NCBI RefSeq assembly: GCF_016801865.2
Contig: NC_068938.1
Span: 190,260,476 to 190,324,475, forward strand
DNA from: Culex pipiens pallens
Taxonomy: Eukaryota; Arthropoda; Insecta; Diptera; Culicidae
Direction of reading: 5' to 3'
DNA: 64,000 nt
Shown here piece by piece: positions 1 to 8,804 of this stretch. Each line of letters opens with the position of its first letter. The stretch's first letter is position 1. The notes below the pieces were generated by a model. That model was not told the origin of the DNA and did no database searches. It was given only the letters and a program-made list of their open reading frames with translations. The position numbers and the translations under genes were made by a program.

Positions 1-2089
1 CTTCATGTACGTACACGCAATACATGCGAAAGGAGATAACTCTATTTACTGATGATAATTCCCAGGCTTAAAAAAATCTTCAAACTTACTGAAGTTCTCA
101 AATATTCTTATACTTTTAATTATTCTCAGTCATCTTCAGCTTTAAATATTTTAGTGTAGGTTTCTTATAATTCCTCTTCAAACTAAGGGTTAAAGTTCCC
201 CTAATAAAATCAACAACAACAACAACTTTTCAAACTGACTGACCGTATCAAATTATTGTACTTCCCAGAAATTCCGAAAAACAAAGTTGACAGCCATAGT
301 CAGTTCTTCATCTCCTATAGTTTATTTTCTATGATTCCGATTTTCTGATTAATTTTTTTTAATTTCATTTATAAAACTCTTTTTTTTTATTGCCATTTAT
401 CATTTCTTACATTTTCTTTGAAATTGACTGAAATTTTAAAATTCATTTTCATCATTTAAAAAACCACTTTTTTTTTCATTCTATTTCTGCTTTTTCAGAA
501 ATTTTGCCAAGCTTACATAGAATACCGTGTCAGTAGTTATCATTTCTTTTTAAACTGACAGACATTTTCACTATAATTCAAAATCATGTTGGTTTTGTTT
601 TCACCTTGAGGAAAAATCACGTCTGCAGTCATCCAGAAGTTCAGTTTAGAATATTCAAAAATTTTCAAAATTCTTTTGTTTCTCTTTTTCTTGTGGAAAG
701 TATTCTTTTATTTTAATTCTCCTTTTCTTCATTTACCAAGCGTGCTGCGTAAAGATTTCACAGCTACCTATCATCTTTTTTTTTTTTATTTGTTTTATTT
801 TATCTTCAGAAATTCAGTCCAGAGACTTGCAAATCGTTCAACATAACTTCGCTCCTTTTTTTTTTGATTTGCACTTCATCCTTTTTTTTAACTTACAGAG
901 AAAAGTCACTTTTTCCTTTGTTCTCCTGTAATCCAGTTCAGTGTTCAAATATAAAACATGTAGACTTTCAAAAATCGTTACTTGCATTTCCCTGACAGAC
1001 ATATCCATTCATTCCAAAATATGTTGGTATTTTCATTCTTCAAGAACGATCATTTCAGTACAAAGACTTTTAGCAGGATCATTCCAAATTATTTGTTTCC
1101 TTTTTTTTGAAAATTATGTTTCAAGTTTCTTCAGAAACTCCGTCCAATAATTTAACGGAAAGCGTGTCGATTTTAAAAGTACAGTCCCTTTAATTTCAAA
1201 TTATTTTGCTCTTTTCTTGCCTTGTACAACACAATCTCTTCTATTTTTTTAAATTATTATTATTTCTTCGCAAACATAAGCATATAATAAAACATAAAGC
1301 TTGTAGATTTCAAAACTATTAATTTCATGATCAGGTATTTCATTAACAGACTTTTTTCAAAAATTCAGTTCATTCAATTGTATTATTCTTAAACAGTATG
1401 TAGTTATCAAAATCATTCTCGATTCTCCAGATTTATAGTTCATTGATAAATGTAGATACCAAGCTTCCATTCCTTCCATCTTTATTTTTTTTGTTTTATT
1501 TAAACCAATAGAAATTTTAAAATTAACACCAAACTTATTTGCTCCATTTGAGAAGAAAATCACTTTCATTTGAATTTACCTCAGAAATACAGTTCAATTA
1601 TAAATATAAGGCGAGTAGGCTTTTTTTCCGCTGAAATTTCCATTCAATGATCAAAATGAATGATTTCCAAATAACGTCTTATGCACGGTCTCATGCTAGG
1701 TCTCATGCCATTCTCTGACAGACAAATTAATTTATACCAAAATATGTTGGTTTTTTTTTTGCGAGAAAAATAATTTCAGTTAAGAAACTTCCAGGATCAT
1801 TCCAATTTTGTTTTTTGCTTGAGAAAATTTTGATTTGATTTGTTTTGATTTTCTCCAGAAACTTCGCCCAAAAATCAAACGTTAAAAGTGTTGATTTCAA
1901 AACTATCATTTTTTTCTCTCTCAAACTGACAGAAACCTTCAAAATAATCCCAAATTATTTTTCTCTTTTCTTGCCTTTTAAAACAAAATCACTTCTATTG
2001 TTTTATAATTATTATTATTATTCCATTCAGAATCTTGCAAAATTATGCCAAGTTATTTACCTATCTCTTGTTTTCTAGAGGAAAAAAAA
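1..2089. repeat. Degenerate satellite-like field, no gene
   Basis: This T-rich stretch is built from the same phrases in the same order again and again: a TTCAGAAATTC-like block, a block resembling AAGCGTGTAGATTTCAAAAC, a CTGACAGAAA block, then TCATTCCAAATTATTTTGCTC. Copies recur every couple of hundred bases with heavy divergence (clear ones near 490-600, 930-1080, 1130-1220, 1850-1975). I read it as an old tandem array of a roughly 150-250-base monomer. Small open frames here are short, T-rich and lack family features, so none is called as a gene. The first 45 bases also resemble, in reverse orientation, sequence near 36005. Confidence 0.55.
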
Positions 2090-3487
2090 ATTTTTTACTC
2101 CACAAAGTTGTTCAAACATAAAGCGTTTGGATTTCAGAACTATTGAAGAACATTGGCAACATCTGAATCATTCCAAATTATTCAACTCTCATCTTTTCTT
2201 AAGAAGATATTTTTGTTTCTCCAAATTTGAAAACATTTCAATTTCAACGATCAAGTATTTCGCCAGAATGAATTTGAAATCATTAACATGTATGTTTCCA
2301 TATTACCGTTTTTTTACATTTTTCTGACATAAATTTTCAATCATTCCGAAATGTGTTGGTCTTTTCCTTCTTTTATTTTGTTTTTCTTCTGAACAAGCTT
2401 GAGTTTTTTTTTCTCCATGAAATCTCATTTCATTTTCCTTAAACTGACAGTAACTTTCAAAACAAGTTCAAATTATTTTGCACTTGTTAAAAAAATCTTC
2501 ACTATTACTTTACTCAGTTAAAAACCTTCCAAAATCAACCAAGTAACATCTGTACCCAATTCCTGTTTTCTTGTATTAAGAAAACAGAATTATCGTTTCT
2601 TATCCTGACAGAAATCTTTGAAATCATTCCAAATTATACAACTCTTTTTTTCAGAAATTAATTGCAACAATCAATTATCTCATTAACAGAAATTCTTCAA
2701 GAACTTCGGTTCATTCGATTGTTTTCTTCTTCAACATTCTGTAGTTATCAAAATCATTCTCTATTCTCCAGATATATAGTTCAATAATAATGTAGAAACT
2801 AAGCTTCGGTTACTTTCATTTTCTTTGTTTTTATTTATACTGACAGAAATTTTTAAATTTATTCATAACAATTTTGCTCCTCATGAGAAACGTACTTCTA
2901 TTTGATTTTACTTCAGAAATTCCGTTCAATTATAAAATATAAGGCGTGTAGGTTTCCAAGCTACCGTTTCTTACATTTTCAGAGTTTACTATCAGAAATT
3001 TCTAAATTAATCCAAAATGTTTTGATCTGTCATTTAAAAAACATCCTCATTTTTGCCTTAACGTTTTTTTTTTATTTGTTTCCAACCTCTTCGGGATCAA
3101 ATATAAAGCGTGTAATTTTCAAAACTTCCATTTTACACATTTTTTTCTTCAAACTGACTGAAAGTTTCAACATCATCCCAACTCATTCCGCGTTTTCATC
3201 TCTACTCATTCCGATTTTCTCTTTTTTTTTTGAGAAAAAACAATTTTATTTAGAAATTCTCGCCAATGATCACCAGATGCTTTGACGCTGAAATTTCAAT
3301 ACTCTTCCTTTTATTAGAGCTTCTCTCCGAACTGCTCATGCTCAAACCATTTTTTACATTTACATGATATTACGTCCAAGCTCCACGCTGTTGTTTTTAT
3401 CCAATTCACGCTCATAATCAACTTTTTGAGGCATTCGTCAACAGTTTCATTGCATAGTTGAGGCATTCGTCAACTTATTATTATTAT
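2090..3487. repeat. Tandem duplication, copy 1 (about 1.4 kb)
   Basis: The block starting CAAAGTTGTTCAAACATAAA at 2103 is repeated nearly base for base from 3501, an offset of about 1.4 kb, and identity continues to the palindrome at the end of each copy. Copy 1 lacks a short segment that copy 2 has near 3545, and small indels change the offset from 1398 to about 1406. The unit itself consists of the degenerate monomers seen from 1 to 2089. Confidence 0.8.
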
Positions 3488-4885
3488 TTTTTTTACTCTA
3501 CAAAGTTGTTCAAACATAAAGCGTTTGGATTTCAGAACTATTGAATCTTATCCTTAAACTAACAGGCAACATCTGAATCATTGCAAATTATTCAACTCTC
3601 ATCTTTTCTTAAGAAGATATTTTTGTTTCTCCAAATTTGAATTAATTTCAACGATCAAGTATTTCGCCAGAATGAATTTGAAATCATTAACATGTATGTT
3701 TCCATATTACCGTTTTTTTTTACATTTTTCTGACATAAATTTTCAATCATTCCGAAATGTGTTGGTCTTTTCCTTCTTTTATTTTATTTTTCTTCTGAAC
3801 AAGCTTGAGTTTTTTTTTCTCCATGAAATCTCATTTCATTTTCCTTAAACTGACAGTAACTTTCAAAACAAGTTCAAATTATTTTGCACTTGTTGAAAAA
3901 ATCTTCACTATTACTTTACTCAGTTAAAAACCTTCCAAAATCAACCAAGTAACATCTGTACCCAATTCCTGTTTTCTTGTATTAAGAAAACAGAATTATC
4001 GTTTCTTATCCTGACAGAAATCTTTGAAATCATTCAAAATTATACAACTCTTTTTTTCAGAAATTAATTGCAACAATCAATTATCTCATTAACAGAAATT
4101 CTTCAAGAACTTCGGTTCATTCGATTGTTTTCTTCTTCAACATTCTGTAGTTATCAAAATCATTCTCTATTCTCCAGATATATAGTTCAATAATAATGTA
4201 GAAACTAAGCTTCGGTTACTTTCATTTTCTATGTTTTTATTTAAACTGACAGAAATTTTTAAATTTATTCATAACAATTTTGCTCCTCCTGAGAAACGTA
4301 CTTCTATTTGATTTTACTTCAGAAATTCCGTTCAATTATAAAATATAAGGCGTGTAGGTTTCCAAGCTACCGTTTCTTACATTTTCAGAGTTTACTATCA
4401 GAAATTTCTAAATTAATCCAAATTGTTTTGATCTGTCATTTAAAAAACTTCCTCATTTTTGCCTTAACGTTTTTTATTTGTTTTCAACCTCTTCGGGATC
4501 AAATATAAAGCGTGTAATTTTCAAAACTTCCATTTTTCACACTTTCTTTTCAAACTGACTGAGAGTTTCAACATCATCCCAACTCATTCCGCGTTTTCAT
4601 CTCAACTCATTCCGATTTTCTCTTTTTTTTTTGAGAAAAAAAAACAATTTCATTTAGAAATTCTCGCCAATGATCACCAGATGCTTTGACGCTGAAATTT
4701 CAATACTCTTCCTTTTATCAGAGCTTCTCTCCGAACTGCTCATGCTCAAACCATTTTTTTTACATTTACTTGAGATTACGTCCAAGTTCCACGCTGTTGT
4801 TTTTATCCAATTCACGCTCATAATCAACTTGTTGAGGCATTCGTCAACAGTTTCATTGCATAGTTGAGGCATTCGTCAACTTATT
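3488..4885. repeat. Tandem duplication, copy 2 (about 1.4 kb)
   Basis: Second copy of the 2090-3487 block, in the same orientation and only slightly diverged. For example, the stretch that translates as MILLQKFRSIIKYKACRF occurs at 2902 and again at 4308. The high identity against a very degenerate background implies a recent duplication. Confidence 0.8.
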
Positions 4886-4996
4886 TTTTTGTTTTGTTTT
4901 GTCCAGTTGAGGCATTCGTCAACTGTGTATTTTCGTACAGTTGAGGCATTCGTCAACTGTTTATTTTTTCCGGACAGTTGAGGCTTCCGTCAACTG
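4861..4996. repeat. Series of 22-base palindromes
   Basis: Four short palindromes in a row have arms CAGTTGA and TCAACTG around the loop GGCATTCG. Perfect copies lie at 4904-4925 and 4938-4959, one with a changed loop (GGCTTCCG) at 4975-4996, and a slightly degenerate copy at 4861-4881. Further copies end the duplicated blocks (4831-4850, and about 3427 and 3457). Only the stem and loop are conserved; the spacers differ. Confidence 0.85.
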
Positions 4997-5494
4997 TCTC
5001 TATCATTTCATCACTCTGTCTCAAAGTTTTCCTCCCAATTCTTTAAATCCTTACCAAACTTACCCACCAACTGCGCCATGTAGTAAACACACAATTGAAT
5101 TTGCAAATCGTCGTCAAAAGACCTTCCGTTGCAAAATTCCAAACCAGACTGAAAACCTGACAGGATGACACTCAATCACGATCATTCCCAGAGCTCACAC
5201 CCACTTACGAATCTCTCATATTCTCTCTCTGACGCAACGCGTTTCCAACCGTCATCGGCTGCGCTTGCATCGCAGCAATCATTGACTTCGTTCGTTCTCA
5301 CTCTCACTTTGCGTTGCGCATACAAACGACGCACTCACACTCATACAGACAAACGCGCGTTGCTGGCCCATTGCATGGCACACGACCACGAGGTTGCTCT
5401 CGCTTCGTTCAATTTCGATTCTAACATTATAAAAGGTCATAAATGATTTCTAGTATCTATTTTGCAATGCAATAATTATGTTACAAATATATTT
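4997..5494. other. GC-richer unique stretch, no recognised gene
   Basis: Composition changes abruptly from T-rich satellite to mixed sequence with CTCTCT and CACTCACACTCA runs. A TATAAAAGG box lies at 5428-5436. A 93-codon frame (5165-5446) is rich in His, Ser and Thr because of these simple repeats and matches no family I know. It could be a promoter or an old LTR fragment; nothing here decides. Confidence 0.3.
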
Positions 5495-5836
5495 TGCTAA
5501 TATTGATTATCCCCGTCTTATTCTCTACAGTTGGTTGCCTATTAAATTATAAAATGCATTTTTTCATTTTGGCCGCAATCTCGGATTAAAAATTCTATAT
5601 CATTTAGCGTAGTTTAGGGGTCAAACTTAAGCTCAACAATCAAAAATATCACTACAAAAAATAAAATAGACATTAGAAAAAATCAACATTTATTGGGATT
5701 ATTTTTGCTCAAAGTATTTTTTGATAATTTGAATTGAAAGATTTAATTGTTTTTGTAGTCTCGGTATATTTCCGTATTACTTTCTTTTGTTTATTGAATC
5801 AAAGACTTTTTGGAAAATAATTATTGTGTTATGCGA
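5495..5836. repeat. Fragment of a dispersed repeat
   Basis: The stretch around 5540-5660, with the phrases TAGCGTAGTTTAGGGGTCA and ACTTAAGCTCAACAAT, matches the interior of the TIR element at 45140-45901. Unlike that copy it is not interrupted, so it serves as an empty-site reference for the insertion at 45409. The rest is AT-rich and featureless. Confidence 0.6.
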
Positions 5837-6070
5837 CTACAGTAGTTGTTCGGTAACTGGGCTGAGAACGTAGCCCACACTCAGCCAAAATAAGTTTTGA
5901 ATTTCATAAGGCCAGCCATATAAATGCTATCAAAATCGCCTTTTATTGAGTCCATATGTTTACTATATGACTGATTGCTGTTCTTATACATTTTATAAGG
6001 TTGGCGTATGAAATCTAATGAAATTGTATATGTGAAAAAGTTATATGAAAACCTTATAGAAATATATTTC

Positions 6071-6275
6071 ATGATGGCGAAAAAGGCAGACCAGTCGAAG
6101 CAAGAGGATGGTGAACATATTTGGAAAAATAAAGTAAGTAAGTGAATTATCTCGTTTTTAATGCAACTAATATGTTTTATTATTGTTTCAGGACTCGACC
6201 GCGCTACTCATCATTCCTACGATCAAGCATCTGCTCAAAACCCATACCGATAGGAGAATGATCTCCGCGATCTGA
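6071..6275 (+). pseudogene. Two-exon gene-like fragment inside the TIR element
   Basis: An ATG at 6071 (and one at 6074) opens 21 codons, MMAKKADQSKQEDGEHIWKN and a final Lys, up to a GTAAGT donor at 6134. An acceptor TTTCAG ends at 6191, and the reading continues in phase for 27 codons to TGA at 6273-6275. The intron would be 58 bases, typical for mosquitoes. The Trp-containing start followed by a leucine- and isoleucine-rich stretch is faintly like the beginning of a Myb/SANT or MADF DNA-binding domain, but it is too short to claim. After the stop a second frame stays partly open, so the gene is probably broken by frameshifts. Function is unknown. Confidence 0.3.
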
Positions 6276-6367
6276 TCATTGCTTGAGTGTCCGAGGCAAA
6301 ACTTCCGGAAATAACTCGATCGAAAGCAGTGACAACGATTACGCTCCGATTGCTCCGTTCCATGTAA

Positions 6368-6757
6368 AAACCCCAACCGACTCCAATTTCCCAATTTCAA
6401 ACATCCTCACTGCTGCAAAGGCCACAACAGCAACAAGAATCGCAGCAGGCATTTGAAGATGCCTTCCGGCAACACCTGGCACTGACATATGGAACAGTGA
6501 CGTTGGCGTTGATGGAGGTGGAGGTCGGCCATAAAGTCACAACCGGTAGCCATGTCGATGAGCGGCACGACGAGTTGCGCAATTTGGTTCTTTGCCAGGG
6601 CAGGTCAAACCCGAACTTCACTTTGGTAAGTTATTGTAACATTGAGTTTAAAAAAAAAGTATTGAATTTTTCCAACCGGACTAGCTTACAGGTCTTGAAG
6701 GCGCAGCGCAACTTATACCTGTTCTTCGACGCGATCCGTTTCCGGCGTTATCAGTGA
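6368..6757 (+). pseudogene. Second spliced gene-like fragment inside the TIR element
   Basis: An open frame follows the TAA at 6365-6367 and runs 86 codons to a GTAAGT donor at 6626. The acceptor CTTACAG ends at 6691, and 21 further codons in phase lead to TGA at 6755-6757. The first part has a Gln-rich run (about 6410-6445) followed by a hydrophilic, possibly helical region. The second exon reads VLKAQRNLYLFFDAIRFRRY plus a final Gln. I recognise no domain. It may continue the 6071-6275 gene after frame loss or be a separate open frame of the element. Confidence 0.3.
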
Positions 6758-6966
6758 GCAGCTGGAGCAACCGGCGATTTAAAACCAACGACAAGATTAA
6801 CCACACACATTCGCCGTCGGAAATTTACGAGTCGCAATATGAGGTCATGCTGCAGATTTAATAAGTAGTGGACGTGGAGTTGGAGGTGGGGCCGATGCAC
6901 TGAGGTACACTTCCCGATGTTCGAGGTGCACTTCCCGATGTTTGTCCCCTAGTCTCGTTCTGTTAA

Positions 6967-7432
6967 ATGCAACAGCAGCATCACGATGACGATGTCGTGA
7001 TTAACCGGAAATTTACGACAAACTCACCGGGAGTGACGCAACCGATGCAAAGCGAACGGCCCAAGCGAACGCAACCGCCACAGTTACAAAACGTCAACCA
7101 AGAGCATATTGTGTAAGTTTCAGGGTTCAACGTAATTTTTTTACAATTTTCTTTCTTAAGTTCAACCCTTTTCATTCAGGATCGTGATCAATTCGGAGGA
7201 AAAACAGGAGGTCATCAACGAGAAGCGGTCCATTTACGGTGCAAACATAATCGAGATCACCTTCGTTTGTATGCAGTTAGACCACGTGACCGAACACGAG
7301 CGTTCCAACTATGGCCAGTTCCCGATCGACCCGAGACGATCCACACCCATCGATCGAAGGTACGATCCGCGTACACCGGTGCCCAAGCAACATTCACAGC
7401 GACTTGGGGGACTGAATGTGCGAACTAGTTGA
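6967..7432 (+). CDS. Two-exon hypothetical protein inside the TIR element
   Basis: An ATG at 6967 directly follows an in-frame TAA. Exon 1 runs to 7112 (48 codons plus two bases), followed by donor GTAAGT, a 67-base intron and acceptor TTCATTCAG. Exon 2 runs 7180-7432 and ends in TGA; the phases match, giving 132 residues. The N-terminus is Gln-, His- and Asp-rich, the middle basic and Pro-rich, and the second exon has a mixed, protein-like composition with Arg- and Pro-rich motifs near its end. An AATAAA lies about 95 bases downstream (7526). I do not recognise the family. Intact phase across the intron argues for recent or present function, but the position inside a TIR element suggests a transposon accessory protein or a captured host gene. 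Confidence 0.4.
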
Positions 7433-8072
7433 CGCGTCCTAGATTCAAAAGCGGCCACGACCAGTAGTGAGACCTTGAGTGAGACTCGTTCAATTTGATC
7501 TGTTTTTTTTTTGTAATATAACGGAAATAAACTTTTAAAAAATCTTCAAATCAATACAGTAACAATTTTAAGAGAGAAAAATCTAGGAATAATTCCTATT
7601 CATAAGTTTGCCATATAGACACCAAAATCTGCCAGCTTCACAATATTTGCGTTTCATAAGGTTTTCATATTAATGCAAAACAAATTATACATTAAATTCA
7701 TAAGGGGTCCTTATGGAAAAAATATTCATTCAGTACACCTATGAAATCTATAAGGTTGTTGTATGGAAAAATAATATATGGTATCCTTATGGCTGGTAAA
7801 GGGTGTTTTGGCTGAGTGCAGTCATCGAATGCTGTTCGCTAACTGGGCTGAACGAAAAATAACGAGGGGACTACCGATGCATAATATTTATTTGATGAAA
7901 TATAAAAATAAACAAAACTAAAATTTATTTACAATGATTACTTTTCATATTTCTTTAATTGTGACTACAAATAACATAAAAGTTTGAAAAAAGTTTGTTA
8001 ATTGTTGACCATGATTTTTGCATCCATTAACCCCTCGGTGATTTCGGTTTGTTTTGGTTTTTTGACGTTTGT

Positions 8073-8125
8073 CTGCTTTTTAACTGGGCTACGGCCCAGT
8101 TATCGAGCGCCCAGTTAAAAAGCAG
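8073..8125. repeat. Hairpin near the right end of the outer TIR element
   Basis: Seventeen bases at 8073-8089 (CTGCTTTTTAACTGGGC) are exactly complementary to 8109-8125, with a 19-base loop that itself contains another GCCCAGTTA copy. Confidence 0.85.
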
Positions 8126-8165
8126 CCCAGTTAAACAACGCCCAGTTACCGAACAACTACTGTAG

Positions 8166-8519
8166 CAGAGAAATTATGGAAAAGTGAAGTTTGTATTTAT
8201 TTTCCCGGGAATCGAATCGAATTTTGGGAAATAACGATTTCAAGAAAACTGGACAAGCAAACGTTTTTAAACAATAGGGCCCTTTGTAATTTTTTTTGTA
8301 CATCGGTCAAAACACAATTTAAAACCACTTCTTTATTTCAATGCAACAAAATACATTGACGAGACAACATTTAAAATGAAGCTTAATTTTAGGACCCAAT
8401 TGATATTATTATTTTAACTAATTGGGTACTAAAATTCAGCTCCAATTCGTCATATTATTGTTCACAGCGATAAAGCTTGTTATTAAAGTAACTTTTTAAC
8501 ATTCTGATACATATTTTTT
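8166..8519. other. AT-rich spacer, nothing recognised
   Basis: Sequence between the TIR element and the AAMP promoter region. No open frame, repeat or motif stands out apart from two runs sharing the phrase TTAGGACCCAATT and its complement near 8390 and 8425. Confidence 0.5.
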
Positions 8520-8804
8520 CATTTTCCAAACCACGTGGTCCACGCGTTCGCTCTGACATCACCCTAAACGCGCAGCCGTTACCCATGGTGAATTCTCGAA
8601 ACTCACCTCGGCGCGCTTCTCATATGGTGAAGAGTTGAATGAATCACTCGCGTGCGCCATGAATGAACGTAGTACCAGCTGTCAAAAGCACATGCTCTCT
8701 CGGGCCGGCCGCGCCGCAAATCTACGACGTTGTTTTGTTTTGAATTTCGGGAGTGTTGCACGCGCTTTTGTTGATCTGTTGGTTTTGCCGGAAAATTCAG
8801 CACA
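8520..8804 (+). promoter_or_regulatory. Probable AAMP promoter and 5' UTR
   Basis: GC content rises sharply here, with several CpG-rich blocks (around 8535-8600 and 8690-8730), just upstream of the AAMP start codon. No clear TATA box lies close to the start, and I cannot place the transcription start. The start codon is preceded by CACA, which fits the insect initiation context. Confidence 0.45.

Larger units (their letters stand above)
5878..7818. mobile_element. Inner TIR element carrying gene-like DNA
   Basis: The ends are CACTCAGCCAAAA (5878-5890) and its complement TTTTGGCTGAGTG (7806-7818). Subterminal regions on both sides carry repeated CATAAGG or CCTTATG motifs in both orientations, as transposase-binding repeats often do. 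A target duplication could not be fixed. The interior (6071-7531) is GC-richer and contains three stretches with canonical GT-AG introns of 58, 66 and 67 bases and a terminal AATAAA at 7526. This is either the element's own decayed genes or captured host gene fragments. The superfamily is undetermined. Confidence 0.65.
5837..8165. mobile_element. Outer TIR element, interrupted by a second element
   Basis: The ends are perfect 26-base inverted repeats at 5837-5862 and 8140-8165, running from CTACAGTAG to AACTGGGC. The motif GCCCAGTTA is repeated several times near the right end, and a 17-base perfect hairpin lies at 8073-8125. No convincing target duplication is visible. The left part stops at about 5877 and resumes after 7818, where GTTCGCTAACTGGGCTGAAC resembles the left-end sequence, so a second element appears to sit inside it. 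No transposase frame is visible; it is probably non-autonomous. Confidence 0.75.

Noticed and set aside
5165..5446. 93-codon frame with a TATA box at its end
   Set aside because: Product driven by CACTCA and CTCTCT simple repeats; the TATA box lies at the 3' end of the frame, not before it.
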